A stretch of 64,000 nt of DNA from Butyricimonas sp. Marseille-P3923 (GCF_900184685.1 NZ_FXXL01000007.1:1674001-1738000), one strand, 5' to 3'. Counted from the first letter of the stretch, positions 8,730-21,018 are shown. Made by a program: numbers and translations. The notes: generated by a model not told the origin, from the sequence alone.

Positions 8730-11228
8730 CTATTTCTTTTCCTTAATTACAATCTTATCTTCCGCCTTGTCGTATTCCACGTCAAGCTCCGTACCTTCTG
8801 CCACGCCTTTGATGATAACCTCTGCCAGTTCATCTTCAAGGTATTTCTGGATAGCACGTTTCAACGGGCGGGCACCGTATTGCGGATCGTAACCTTTCTC
8901 GATAATAAAATCTTTCGCCTCTTTCGAGATCGTGATCACCAATCCTAAATCGTTTACCCGTTTGAACAAGCCTTTCAACTCGATATCGATAATCTTGTAA
9001 ATATCCTCTTTCGTCAAAGAGTTGAACATGATAATATCGTCAATACGATTCAAGAACTCCGGGGAGAATGCGTTCTTCAAGGCCTTCTGCACGATACCTT
9101 TAGCGTAATCGCTATTCTCGGTCATATCTTGAGAACCGAAACCTATTCCGCGGCCAAAATCTTTCAACTGACGGCTCCCGATATTGGACGTCATGATAAC
9201 GATCGTGTTCTTGAAATCAATCTTTCGTCCCAAACTGTCCGTCAACTGTCCGTCATCCAACATCTGCAACAAGATATTGTACACGTCCGGGTGAGCCTTC
9301 TCGATCTCGTCCAGCAATACCACTGAATACGGTTTCCGGCGTACTTTTTCAGTCAACTGACCTCCTTCCTCGTATCCCACGTATCCCGGAGGCGCCCCGA
9401 CCAATCGGGACACGGCAAACTTCTCCATGTACTCGCTCATGTCAATACGAATCAACGCATCCTCCGAATCAAACAAGTAACGGGCCAGCACCTTCGCCAA
9501 CTGGGTTTTACCGACACCGGTCGGTCCCAAGAATATAAAGGAACCTATCGGACGATTCGGGTCTTTCAACCCCGCACGATTCCGGTGAATAGCTTTCACG
9601 ATCTTCTCGATAGCCTCTTTCTGCCCGACAACACTATCCTCCAACTCGTCGTGCATCTGCAACAACTTCATCCCCTCCGTCTTGGCAATACGCTGTACCG
9701 GAACTCCCGTCATCATGGCAACCACTTCGGCAATATGCTCCTCGGTCACGGTTACCCGGTTTTCTTCCAGATCACGTTCCCAATTCACTTTCTCGTCCTC
9801 CAATTGCTTCAACAACTGACGCTCCTTATCCCGGAAAGCGGCAGCCACCTCGAAATTCTGTTGTTTCACGGCGTCCTTCTTCTTCTCCTTCACCTCTTCC
9901 ACATCCTTCTCCAACCGCTCGATAATCGGGGGGACATTGATATTGGAAATATGTACTCTCGAACCCGCCTCGTCCAAAGCGTCAATCGCCTTGTCAGGCA
10001 AAGCCCGATCGGAAATATATCTCATGGTCAACTTCACGCAAGCCTTGATGGCATCGTCCGTGTAGCGCACGTTATGATGATCCTCGTAACGGGACTTGAT
10101 ATTATTCAAAATCTCCACGGTTTCCTCGACAGAGGTCGGCTCTACCAGTACTTTCTGGAAACGACGTTCCAAAGCCCCGTCCTTCTCAATATTCTGACGG
10201 TACTCGTCCAAAGTCGTCGCACCGATACATTGTATCTCCCCGCGAGCCAACGCGGGTTTCAGCATATTGGCTGCATCCAGACTACCGCCGGAGCCCCCGG
10301 CACCCACGATCGTGTGAATCTCGTCAATAAACAGGATAATATTCCGGTTCTTCGCCAACTCCGCCAGTATCGCCTTCATTCTCTCCTCGAACTGTCCGCG
10401 GTACTTGGTACCCGCCACGATAGAAGCGATATCCAACGAGATCACCCGCTTGTCAAACAGCACGCGGGACACTTTCTTTTGGATGATACGCAAAGCCAGT
10501 CCTTCGGCGATAGCCGATTTGCCGACACCCGGGTCACCGATCAATACCGGATTGTTCTTCTTCCGGCGGCTCAATATCTGGGCCAGCCGTTCGATCTCCC
10601 GGTCACGCCCCACGATAGGATCAAGCGTCCCCTCTTCTGCCGCCTTCGTGATGTCTATACCGAAATTATCCAATACCGGAGTATCGGATTTCGACGATAC
10701 CGGACCACCTTGGCGATATGGGTTATACATGGATGCATCATCATCCCCGTCTTCCGGGTCATCCCCCTCGTCGTTAAACTCGGACTGCATCCGCATCTTT
10801 TCCTTCAAGACCGCCTCCTTGAAAGTGTCATAGTCTATATCCATTGATTTAAACAGCTTCGTCACGAACCCGGCTTGATTCTTCAAAATAGCCAGCATCA
10901 CGTGTTCCGAATCCAATTCATCATCTCCCAAATCCCATGCTTCCTCTGAAACACGCTTCAGCACGCTATTCGCCGCCAACGTGAAATCCAATTCCTCCAC
11001 CTTGTCCGACTTATAGCGTTTACCATCCAGACGTTGCTCTATCTTATCTTTCACCTCGTAAAAATCCAACCCTAAAGACATCAATATATCAACCGCCCTT
11101 CCACTTCTCAACTTCAATAAGCCCAGAAACAAATGCTCCGGGTAAATCTTCGAATTACCCAGCCGCTTCGCTTCTTCACCTGCCGAAGTCATGATCTGTT
11201 TTAGTCGTCTTGTATCTTCTTTTCCCAT
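8730..11228 (-). CDS. clpC: ClpC-type AAA+ unfoldase (Clp/Hsp100)
   Basis: The 832-residue protein opens with a Clp N-terminal repeat domain (about 1-145; [16 protein letters not shown], then [11 protein letters not shown]). AAA+ domain 1 follows, with Walker [14 protein letters not shown] near residue 238 and Walker [15 protein letters not shown]-like coiled middle segment is at about 440-500. AAA+ domain 2 has Walker [16 protein letters not shown] and Walker [15 protein letters not shown], and the C-terminal D2-small domain has [11 protein letters not shown]. These order features are those of ClpC/ClpA rather than ClpB, whose M-domain is longer. It should unfold substrates for ClpP in the cytoplasm. 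It lies downstream of ligA on the same strand, 161 bp away, with its own terminator. Confidence 0.95.
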   Translation of the reverse strand: MGKEDTRRLKQIMTSAGEEAKRLGNSKIYPEHLFLGLLKLRSGRAVDILMSLGLDFYEVKDKIEQRLDGKRYKSDKVEELDFTLAANSVLKRVSEEAWDLGDDELDSEHVMLAILKNQAGFVTKLFKSMDIDYDTFKEAVLKEKMRMQSEFNDEGDDPEDGDDDASMYNPYRQGGPVSSKSDTPVLDNFGIDITKAAEEGTLDPIVGRDREIERLAQILSRRKKNNPVLIGDPGVGKSAIAEGLALRIIQKKVSRVLFDKRVISLDIASIVAGTKYRGQFEERMKAILAELAKNRNIILFIDEIHTIVGAGGSGGSLDAANMLKPALARGEIQCIGATTLDEYRQNIEKDGALERRFQKVLVEPTSVEETVEILNNIKSRYEDHHNVRYTDDAIKACVKLTMRYISDRALPDKAIDALDEAGSRVHISNINVPPIIERLEKDVEEVKEKKKDAVKQQNFEVAAAFRDKERQLLKQLEDEKVNWERDLEENRVTVTEEHIAEVVAMMTGVPVQRIAKTEGMKLLQMHDELEDSVVGQKEAIEKIVKAIHRNRAGLKDPNRPIGSFIFLGPTGVGKTQLAKVLARYLFDSEDALIRIDMSEYMEKFAVSRLVGAPPGYVGYEEGGQLTEKVRRKPYSVVLLDEIEKAHPDVYNILLQMLDDGQLTDSLGRKIDFKNTIVIMTSNIGSRQLKDFGRGIGFGSQDMTENSDYAKGIVQKALKNAFSPEFLNRIDDIIMFNSLTKEDIYKIIDIELKGLFKRVNDLGLVITISKEAKDFIIEKGYDPQYGARPLKRAIQKYLEDELAEVIIKGVAEGTELDVEYDKAEDKIVIKEKK

Positions 11229-11359
11229 ATTCTTATACCGCCTTTCACGGTCCTCACTTATTACAATTTTAATCTCGTAAAGGTACTATTTATCATTCAA
11301 TCTCCAAACTAGAGTTTATAAAGTTTGTAAAGTAACTCCTCCCCTCGTGTCCCCTTCAA

Positions 11360-14112
<2,753 letters not shown>

Positions 14113-17100
14113 ATGAAATATTACTATACACTGAAAAATGCCAGAATCCTCTTCACCAGCATACTATTCACGTGTCTGTTTATTATTCCGGCAAAAGCCC
14201 AATTTGTAGACCTCGGGCAAGACCCTTGCAGCACCCGCTGGCGACAAATCAAGACAGACAATTTCCAAATTATCTACCCCGACTTCTTCGAGCAGAACGC
14301 CCAATACCTCGCCAACATTTATGCGAAACTCTACGCCCATGCCAACACGCTAGGCATCAAAGCAAAAAAAATGTCCATGATCGTCCGGGCAAACGGAGGC
14401 ATATCCAACGGAAACGCCGGTTGGGCTCCTAAAAAAAGTGAACTCTACACGGCTCCCCCGCAAGACGTCAGCGACGATTGGCTGGAACACTTATGCATAC
14501 ACGAATTTCGCCACATCATGCAATACGACAAGGTGAATCAAGGATTCACGAAAGCATTATATTACATTTTCGGGGAACAAATCACCATGGCCGTCATCGG
14601 GGTATACGTACCCATGTGGTTTCTGGAAGGGGATGCCACGGTCTTCGAGACCTCCGTCGGTCATAGCGGACGAGGACGCTCCCCCGAATTTCTGAACGAA
14701 ATGAAAGCCCAAATCACGGAAAAAGGCATCTACACCTATTACAAAGCCGTGCTGGGCTCGTACAAGGATTTCGTCCCGAACCGCTACATGCTCGGCTACT
14801 ACATGGTCGGCAACAGCCGCATCCACTACGGTCCCGGCATCTGGCAAGACGCGTTGACACGTGTCGGCAAACGCCCGTACGGCATCACGCCTTTTGCCCG
14901 TAGCCTGAAACTCACGCTAAACGAAAAGCGGGATTCCTTGTGGAACACCCGACACTTCCAGTCCCTTTTCATCCACCCGGACAGCGTGAAAAAGGCAAAC
15001 ACCTATTGCGATGCCAAACGTACCCTATACCGGGACAACTTCAGCGAACTGCAACAAATCTGGAAACGGGAAGCCGATCAAGTGAACCACTTGTTCGACA
15101 CCATTCCCACCCGCGATGAACTATACGCGAACTACCACTACCCCGTGCCAACCCCCACGGGCGAAGTCATTGCCTATAAAGAAGGGCTAGCACAGGAAGG
15201 CGCCCTCGTGTTTCTTAAACCCGCGGGCGACGAGATAATTACCCGCACGGGTACTTTATACGATTACAAATTCGCGTACAACAATCACACACTCGTGTGG
15301 TCTGAATACAAGGCGCACCCCCGCTGGCAACAAGGCGGAAAAATGGTACTCGCCACGTATGACCTGCTACGCGACAAATACCGCCGCCATCCGGCTCGCC
15401 AGAACCGTTACGCCCCGTTTACCGTGGACGACAACTGGGGATTCGTCGAGGTCGATAAAGAAAATCAAGCCTCTCTCGTGATCATGGATGCCCGCTTGGA
15501 AAAAGAACTTTTCCGCTTGAAAGGAAACGGCACGGAATTATTCGTGCATCCCTCCCACGACGGTCAAGGCAATATCATCACCATCGTTGTCGACACGCGC
15601 GGCAAACACATCGAATCCGTGAATATACGTACCGGGAAACGCACACCATTGACGGCAAACACACCCTACGAGATTGACAACCCCGTCGCCGCGGGCAACC
15701 GGATCATCTACCGGGGAGCCTTCGACACGAACAACTCGTTCTACTGTCAAGATCACCCGAACGATTTCGGTCACAACGCCTTGAACGCCAAATTCGGATT
15801 GCGCTATCCCCAACTGTCCCCCGGCAAAGACTCTCTTTATTTCTCGTTCTACACAGCGGACGGTTACAAACCGGCGAAAATAGCCGTCAACCGACTCGAG
15901 AACAACCCGATAGAAAAAGAAAAATTCCCTATCGCGAACACCGTGACACAACAGGAGGACTGGCAATTCGCGTTAAATACCGACTCCACCTATGTCAGTC
16001 GGAAATACAACAAAACCCTCCACTTGTTCAACTTCCATAGCTGGGGTCCCATATTTCCGGATGTAGACGACACGGATGTTGATTTCGGTATTGCCGCCAG
16101 CTCACAGAACAAACTCAGCACGCTATTCCTCACTGCCGGATACGTGCGGGGCAAGGGATACAAACACGGTAATTGGCAAGTGAAAGCATCTTACAAAGGA
16201 TTCTGGCCAATACTGGACTTGGAATTCAAAAGCGGACGCAACGACGATGTTTACAAAACACTCGTAAACTATACACCACGAAGGGAAGAACTACAACAAG
16301 ACACGATACGCATAGTTTACAAATCACGATACACCAAGGGAACCGCTACCCTACAATTCCCATTCAATTTATCCAGAAAAAACTACTACCGTAACATTAT
16401 ACCTTACGTGAGATACGAATTACAAACTATTCACGACTACAAACACAAGAACACCTATTTATTATCAAACCGCCATTGGCAAACTGTTCCCAATACCCCC
16501 CCCTACGTCAGTGTCACCGGGAAGCCGGACAATATCACGCTTCAAATCATGCGCTACGGGCTTATCCTAAGCAACCAAACCCGCATGAGCGAACGGGACA
16601 TCAACCCTCGCTGGGGACAACGTTTAACCTTCGGGTACCAGCATACTCCTTTCGAGAATCTGGATTACGGCAATTCGACATGGGTAGAGGGGCGTTTCTA
16701 TTTCCCCGGCTTCGCTCCCCACCATTCTTTTTCCCTCTATTTGGGACATCAGGACAAATCCCTGAAAGACCGGAGTTATTACAGCAATCAAATCCAGTCG
16801 CCCCGCGGGATCTCCCTGTACGGGTATGACCTCTCCACCCTGCACACCACGTACAGGATGCCGATTTGCTACCCGGACGCCCACGTGGGTCCCATCCTGT
16901 ACATGAAACGAATCACGGCAGCCGCGTTTTTTGATGTCGGGCACGAGAAAAACCAATATTACAAAAAGACATTCTACTCCTACGGTATAGAGGCAACGGT
17001 CGATACTCATTTCTTCCGCCTCCCGTTCCCCATGAATCTGGGGTTCCGTTTAGGATACGAAACTAAAAAACAGTCCATGTTCGCGGACATGATATTCTCC

Positions 17101-17118
17101 GTGAGCTTCACTATCTAA
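14113..17118 (+). CDS. Outer-membrane protein with HExxH metalloprotease-like, propeller and barrel regions
   Basis: The 1001-residue protein has a signal peptide (residues 1-30, ending PAKAQ). At 130-134 is HEFRH, an HExxH zinc motif, followed about 38 residues later by WFLEGDA (Glu172), the spacing and form expected for a gluzincin-type third ligand. Residues about 340-600 contain repeated beta-strand blades with Asp-rich turns, resembling TolB/PD40 propellers. From about 650 to the end are alternating amphipathic strands with aromatic girdles, ending GFRLGYETKK... and MIFSVSFTI, consistent with a C-terminal outer-membrane barrel. Related Bacteroidota proteins are often annotated only as TolB-like. 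Proteolytic activity is inferred. It seems monocistronic. No terminator was found downstream. Confidence 0.85.
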   Translation: MKYYYTLKNARILFTSILFTCLFIIPAKAQFVDLGQDPCSTRWRQIKTDNFQIIYPDFFEQNAQYLANIYAKLYAHANTLGIKAKKMSMIVRANGGISNGNAGWAPKKSELYTAPPQDVSDDWLEHLCIHEFRHIMQYDKVNQGFTKALYYIFGEQITMAVIGVYVPMWFLEGDATVFETSVGHSGRGRSPEFLNEMKAQITEKGIYTYYKAVLGSYKDFVPNRYMLGYYMVGNSRIHYGPGIWQDALTRVGKRPYGITPFARSLKLTLNEKRDSLWNTRHFQSLFIHPDSVKKANTYCDAKRTLYRDNFSELQQIWKREADQVNHLFDTIPTRDELYANYHYPVPTPTGEVIAYKEGLAQEGALVFLKPAGDEIITRTGTLYDYKFAYNNHTLVWSEYKAHPRWQQGGKMVLATYDLLRDKYRRHPARQNRYAPFTVDDNWGFVEVDKENQASLVIMDARLEKELFRLKGNGTELFVHPSHDGQGNIITIVVDTRGKHIESVNIRTGKRTPLTANTPYEIDNPVAAGNRIIYRGAFDTNNSFYCQDHPNDFGHNALNAKFGLRYPQLSPGKDSLYFSFYTADGYKPAKIAVNRLENNPIEKEKFPIANTVTQQEDWQFALNTDSTYVSRKYNKTLHLFNFHSWGPIFPDVDDTDVDFGIAASSQNKLSTLFLTAGYVRGKGYKHGNWQVKASYKGFWPILDLEFKSGRNDDVYKTLVNYTPRREELQQDTIRIVYKSRYTKGTATLQFPFNLSRKNYYRNIIPYVRYELQTIHDYKHKNTYLLSNRHWQTVPNTPPYVSVTGKPDNITLQIMRYGLILSNQTRMSERDINPRWGQRLTFGYQHTPFENLDYGNSTWVEGRFYFPGFAPHHSFSLYLGHQDKSLKDRSYYSNQIQSPRGISLYGYDLSTLHTTYRMPICYPDAHVGPILYMKRITAAAFFDVGHEKNQYYKKTFYSYGIEATVDTHFFRLPFPMNLGFRLGYETKKQSMFADMIFSVSFTI

Positions 17119-17563
17119 ACGACACGCCCCCCGACCGAGAGTAGACATGTCAAAACGCTTTTCCCCTGCCCTACTATCCCGTAACAAGGATTTTGGGCGG
17201 GTATTGGGCGGCTTGTAGGCGGCATCGCCCACTCATTGCCCACACTTAGCCCACTTATAGCCCACGTTTTAGTAAGAAATAAACACGTTTAACATTTAGA
17301 CACAATCACACCAAACCACCCCACGGGCGGGCACTAAAACACCGCCGCACACCCGATATGCCAGCCTTCCCCTAAATAAAGTATTGACTCAAGGTAGAAT
17401 CCCCACCGTCTTCGGAAAGAATTTAGTTACCCTCCGCCTTCGGAAAACCCTTGTAATCCCTCTATCTAAAATCTAAAATTCAAAATTTAAAATCTAATTC
17501 AGGCAATCTTGTTGAAAATCCGGATTACTTTATCTAACTTAGGAGCAACCAAAAAACACAATT
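17119..17563. other. Gene-free region upstream of the hydrogenase-associated cassette
   Basis: About 445 bp lack a convincing gene. It holds the 11-bp-phased GGGCGG/GCCCAC array at 17195-17265, two CTTCGG-containing stretches at 17408-17445 that resemble the dispersed GCCTTCGGC module, and an AT-rich run of ATCTAAAAT-type repeats at 17462-17500. A purine-rich AGGAG just before 17564 is the probable ribosome-binding site of the next gene. Confidence 0.55.
17195..17265. repeat. 11-bp-phased inverted array of GGGCGG and GCCCAC boxes
   Basis: GGGCGG-type boxes begin at 17195, 17206 and 17217 (the last is AGGCGG), then GCCCAC boxes begin at 17227, 17238, 17249 and 17260. Spacing is exactly 11 bp within each set. 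TGGGC and GCCCA blocks are mutually complementary around a centre near 17229, so the array could fold into a stepped hairpin or bind a protein on one DNA face. Confidence 0.7.
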
Positions 17564-17908
17564 ATGACTCTAAAAGAAGTTGCCGTATTACTTAACGCCC
17601 GGATAATCCACGAAAACGGTCATCTCGACAAGGTTATCCGCCACGCCTTCGCTGCCGACCTGATGAGCGACGTACTTCGTTTGGATACCAGCGAAATGCT
17701 GCTTATCACGGGACTTGCCAACCTGCAAGTCATCCGGACGGCGGAAATGTCAGATATCTGCTTTGTTCTGTTCGTTCGGGGAAAACAAGCCTCCCCCGAC
17801 ATGATAGACTTGGCAAAAGAATGTAACATTGCCATATTACAATGCAAACAAAGCATGTTCAAGGTATGCGGCGAATTGTACAAGGCCGGGCTGGAACCCA
17901 TTTATTAA
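17564..17908 (+). CDS. DRTGG domain protein (first copy)
   Basis: The 114-residue soluble protein is essentially one DRTGG domain, the small domain named after the N-terminal part of phosphotransacetylases. The pattern LKEVAVLLNARIIHEN...ADLMSDVLR...LLITGLANLQVIRTAEM is characteristic. It is a paralogue of the protein at 19904-20239. Stand-alone DRTGG proteins occur next to [FeFe]-hydrogenase genes in Clostridia, Thermotogae and Bacteroidota, where they are thought to be regulatory or sensory; their ligand is not established. A good ribosome-binding site (AGGAG) precedes the ATG. The HATPase gene follows after 10 bp, so this is the first gene of the hydrogenase-associated cassette. Confidence 0.85.
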   Translation: MTLKEVAVLLNARIIHENGHLDKVIRHAFAADLMSDVLRLDTSEMLLITGLANLQVIRTAEMSDICFVLFVRGKQASPDMIDLAKECNIAILQCKQSMFKVCGELYKAGLEPIY

Positions 17909-17918
17909 AACAACAAAC

Positions 17919-18332
17919 ATGGAATTTAGCTACAACATCGAAGGAGGAAACTTTTCCCGAGCCGGATCTGCTTCCAGCGAAGTAAAAAAAATACTCAAAC
18001 AACTGAATGTCAATCCATCGGTACTAAAACGTATCGTTGTGGCACTCTACGAGGCTGAAGTGAACGTCGTCGCCCACGCTTACGAGGGCACGATGCAGGT
18101 AACCATCGCCCCAACCGTGATCACCGTCGTTATCAACGACCGGGGACCCGGCATACCGGACATCGAATTAGCCATGCAGGAAGGTTATTCCACGGCTTCC
18201 CCGGAAGTCCGGGAAATGGGCTTCGGCGCGGGGATGGGACTCCCGAACATACAAAAGAATTGCGACCGGTTAAGCATAGAATCAAAAGTAAACGAGGGAA
18301 CGAAAGTGACCATGACAACGTATTTCAATTGA
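17919..18332 (+). CDS. Anti-sigma/RsbW-type HATPase protein
   Basis: I use the ATG at 17919, 10 bp after the DRTGG gene, giving 137 residues; a longer frame opening at 17829 would overlap that gene by 80 bp and adds no conserved sequence. The N-box is ALYEAEVNVVAHAYEG, the G1 box is INDRGPGIPD, and G2 is GFGAGMGLPNIQKNCDRL, typical of small GHKL ATPases such as RsbW/SpoIIAB. No phospho-acceptor domain is present. In hydrogenase cassettes such proteins pair with the H-cluster-like protein and DRTGG proteins, and probably act in signalling. The partner here is not known. Confidence 0.88.
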   Translation: MEFSYNIEGGNFSRAGSASSEVKKILKQLNVNPSVLKRIVVALYEAEVNVVAHAYEGTMQVTIAPTVITVVINDRGPGIPDIELAMQEGYSTASPEVREMGFGAGMGLPNIQKNCDRLSIESKVNEGTKVTMTTYFN

Positions 18333-18362
18333 AAATGAAAAATTGAAAATTGAAAATGAAAA

Positions 18363-18410
18363 AACTCCTCCGTCAGTTTCGCTGACACCTCCTCTATAAA
18401 CAGAGGAGGA
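18363..18410. repeat. Dispersed hairpin repeat, copy 1
   Basis: A 48-bp element begins AACTCCTCCGTCAG and contains a perfect 8-bp stem, CCTCCTCT (18388-18395) with AGAGGAGG (18402-18409), plus a second small stem GTCAG/CTGAC. It matches the element at 29425-29472 in 45 of 48 positions, in the same orientation. It lies in the 191-bp gap between the HATPase gene and the H-cluster-like gene. Confidence 0.85.
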
Positions 18411-18523
18411 GCTGGTGAATCTTGCCGAAGACGGTAATAGAAATTAAGAATGTAGAATGAAGCGTTGGCAGGTGGGGAGAAGAGAAATCTTAAATCTAAA
18501 ATCATTAAATCTAAAATTAATAG

Positions 18524-19867
18524 ATGGAACCGTTTTACCACGCCTTGAAAGTAGCCCCGACCGCCTGTATCGGATGCACGCATTGCATGAGTCTATGCCC
18601 GACCCAAGCGATACGCATTCAAGACGGTTTGGCCACGATAAACAAAAACGCCTGTGTTGACTGCGGCATGTGCCTCAAGTCCTGCCCCAGACACGCGATA
18701 TACGTGGAGCAAGACGATTTCAACCAAATATTCAACTTCAAACACAGGATTATTCTCCTGCCCACCGTGCTTTTCGGGCAATTCTCCGAAGAGATCACCG
18801 AGCAACAAATCTTCGCGGAACTCCACTCGATGGGATTCACGCAAGTCATTGAAGTGGCTCAAGCGTCGGGAATCCTAACAAAAGCGATGCGCAACTACAT
18901 GCAGAAAAACTCGCACGACAGACCGTTCATCTCGGCATTCTGCCCCGCGGTCGTGCGATTAATACAAGTACGTTTCCCCTCGCTGATAGACCATATCATC
19001 CCGCTCAAACAAGCCATGGATCTGGGAGCCATTTTTGTACGGAAAAAATACATCGACCAAGGTATTTCACCCGAAGACGTGGGTATCTTTTACGTGACCC
19101 CCTGCGCGGCAAAAATTGCCGCCGTGAAAAGTCCCGTGGGGGATGACGAATCAAATATCGACGGGGTTATCAATCTCGATTTCATATACAACAAAATACA
19201 AATGGGACTCACGCAACACCGGGACCAACCCGTCAATCCCGTTTCGGAACAAACTTACTTGTCCCCGGAGTCCATCGCGTGGGCATTAACCGAAGGGGAA
19301 GCATCCAAGTTTGAAGGACGCTGCCTCGCTATCGACGAGATTCACAACGTGATAGACATCCTCGAGAAACTAGAAAACGACGAATTGACCGATATCGACT
19401 TTCTGGAATTGAGGGCGTGCGACCACTCCTGCGCGGGAGGTGCTCTGGCGGTCAACAATCGCTTCCTGACCATCGAGCGTCTGCGCAAGCGCATGGAAAC
19501 CAGTGAAAAGGTCAATCGCACCACTTCCGACGACATCCAACAATACGAGTCATACCTCTTCAAGGAGGGACAACTAAGCGGAGAAATCCCGCCGCGTTCC
19601 ATCGAGCAATTGGATGAAAACATACTCGTTGCCATGGAAAAAATGCAAAAACTCAATCGCATCATGGGAGTCCTACCCCAGATAGATTGCGGTGCTTGCG
19701 GCGCCCCGTCGTGCCAAACCCTTGCCCGCGATGTCGTGCAATGCAAGGCAAAACTCAACCAATGCGTCTTCATGCAAAAGATACTTTGCGCGGAAGACCT
19801 CATGACGCCCGACGAATCTCTCGAACTATCCGAGAAAACGTGGGGCATCAAACGATTTGAAAAATAA
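18524..19867 (+). CDS. H-cluster-like iron-sulfur protein (putative sensory [FeFe]-hydrogenase homologue)
   Basis: The 447-residue protein has two ferredoxin-type [4Fe-4S] sites (Cys15/18/21/25 and Cys44/47/50/54). A [FeFe]-hydrogenase-like domain follows at about 75-320, and a C-terminal Fe-S domain has DCGACGAPSC (Cys389/392/397). The three H-cluster motifs are altered. L1 reads AFCPA, with Phe139 at the proton-relay Cys position and Cys140 kept. L2 reads TPCAAK, with Thr for Met, Cys194 kept, and the downstream Glu replaced by Ala200. L3 reads ACDHSC, with Cys299 and Cys303 kept. All four cluster-ligating Cys remain but the proton pathway is lost, so turnover is unlikely and a sensing role is plausible. 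No PAS domain is present. It lies in the DRTGG/HATPase/PHP cassette. Confidence 0.9.
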   Translation: MEPFYHALKVAPTACIGCTHCMSLCPTQAIRIQDGLATINKNACVDCGMCLKSCPRHAIYVEQDDFNQIFNFKHRIILLPTVLFGQFSEEITEQQIFAELHSMGFTQVIEVAQASGILTKAMRNYMQKNSHDRPFISAFCPAVVRLIQVRFPSLIDHIIPLKQAMDLGAIFVRKKYIDQGISPEDVGIFYVTPCAAKIAAVKSPVGDDESNIDGVINLDFIYNKIQMGLTQHRDQPVNPVSEQTYLSPESIAWALTEGEASKFEGRCLAIDEIHNVIDILEKLENDELTDIDFLELRACDHSCAGGALAVNNRFLTIERLRKRMETSEKVNRTTSDDIQQYESYLFKEGQLSGEIPPRSIEQLDENILVAMEKMQKLNRIMGVLPQIDCGACGAPSCQTLARDVVQCKAKLNQCVFMQKILCAEDLMTPDESLELSEKTWGIKRFEK

Positions 19868-19903
19868 AAGAAACATACATAAACCCAAACAAACAATAGC
19901 ATT

Positions 19904-20239
19904 ATGACAGTACAAGACATTATCTCGCGTTTAAATCTTACCGTTTGCTCGGGCAAAGAAGGATTGCAAAGAGAAATCAAAGGAGGTTACACGTCCGACT
20001 TGCTAAGCGACGTCATGGGACACGCACAAGAAGGTGACGTATGGATCACACTCCAAACACACAAGAACGTGATGGCTATCGCCTCGTTGAAAGAGATTGC
20101 CGCGATCATTCTCGTGAAAGGCCATGTGCCCGAAGAGGACACCCTCGCCGAAAGCGAGAACGAGAACATCCCGATTCTCTCCACCCCGTTACAGGCGTTC
20201 GAGATCACGGGACAACTTTATAAATTATTACACCCGTAA
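19904..20239 (+). CDS. DRTGG domain protein (second copy)
   Basis: The 111-residue protein follows the same plan as the protein at 17564-17908: a short N-terminal strand-helix (TVQDIISRLNLTVCSG), the GGYTSDLLSDVMGHAQEGDVWIT core, and a C-terminal ENENIPILSTPLQAFEITGQLYKLL. It begins 36 bp after the H-cluster-like gene and ends 11 bp before the PHP gene. Two DRTGG proteins flanking one H-cluster-like protein suggest a heteromeric sensor or adaptor. Ligand unknown. Confidence 0.85.
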   Translation: MTVQDIISRLNLTVCSGKEGLQREIKGGYTSDLLSDVMGHAQEGDVWITLQTHKNVMAIASLKEIAAIILVKGHVPEEDTLAESENENIPILSTPLQAFEITGQLYKLLHP

Positions 20240-20250
20240 TACCGCCCGTC

Positions 20251-20979
20251 ATGGAAATCCGTGCCGACTTGCATATTCACACCATACTTTCACCTTGCGG
20301 GGATCTGGAAATGAGCCCCGCGAATATCATCGGCATGGCTTTGAGGAAAGGCATTTCACTCATCGGGATATCCGACCACAACTCCACCCGACAAGCCCCG
20401 CTCATTCAAGAATTGGGAGAAAAACAGGGGCTTCGGGTGCTTTGCGGCACGGAAATCAACTCCATCGAAGAGGTGCACGCCCTCACCTACTTCCCGACAC
20501 TGGAAAGACTCGCGGAATTTCAAACTTATCTGGATCATCACCTGCCGGACATAAAGAACAATCCTGACAAATTCGGCTATCAAGTAGTAGTCGATGCCGA
20601 GGAACAAATCACCTACGAGGAAGAACGTCTACTGATTTCAGCGCTGGATGTAGACCTCAACACCATAGAACGGGTAGTCCACTCCTTGGACGGCATCTTC
20701 ATCCCGGCACACATCGACAAATCGCATTTCAGCATCCTCTCGCAACTGGGATTTGTCCCCAAAGACCTGCGCTACGAGGCTCTGGAACTTAGCTTTCGCG
20801 TCACACCGGAAGAATTTATCCGGCAAAATGCCTATTTGTCCGGCAACCCGTTTATTCGCTCTTCCGACGCCCATTACGTGGACGACATCGGGAAAGTAAC
20901 CACCACGCTTTCACTACCCGATCTATCATTCGATTCCATCCGGAATGCCATACTGAATTTAAAATACAACATCAAGTAA
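20251..20979 (+). CDS. PHP-domain metal-dependent phosphoesterase-like protein
   Basis: The 242-residue protein carries PHP motifs: DLHIHTILSPCGD (motif I, residues 6-18), ISDHNSTRQ (II), GTEINSIEEVHAL (III), PAHIDKSHFS and SSDAHYVDDIG (IV). These His/Asp/Glu residues should bind two or three divalent metal ions. PHP proteins of this size hydrolyse phosphoesters (histidinol phosphate, 5'-3' RNA or 3',5'-bisphosphates). The substrate here is not known. It is the last gene of the sensory cassette, with a conserved place beside [FeFe]-hydrogenase genes in other anaerobes. No conserved motif is missing. Confidence 0.87.
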   Translation: MEIRADLHIHTILSPCGDLEMSPANIIGMALRKGISLIGISDHNSTRQAPLIQELGEKQGLRVLCGTEINSIEEVHALTYFPTLERLAEFQTYLDHHLPDIKNNPDKFGYQVVVDAEEQITYEEERLLISALDVDLNTIERVVHSLDGIFIPAHIDKSHFSILSQLGFVPKDLRYEALELSFRVTPEEFIRQNAYLSGNPFIRSSDAHYVDDIGKVTTTLSLPDLSFDSIRNAILNLKYNIK

Positions 20980-21018
20980 AAAACAGGTGTACACGCTCCT
21001 CTAATAAGAATTTATCGC

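Noticed and set aside
9585-10847. Long open frame of 420 codons on the plus strand
   Set aside because: It lies antisense to clpC, has low-complexity Leu/His/Gln composition and no known domain. It is a shadow of the clpC codon pattern.
17050-17232. Small minus-strand frame over the phased array
   Set aside because: It crosses the 3' end of the metalloprotease-like gene and the repeat array; no plausible start signal.
18524-19867. Second catalytic hydrogenase
   Set aside because: Proton-relay Cys, L2 Met and the proton-path Glu are all replaced, so catalysis is unlikely.
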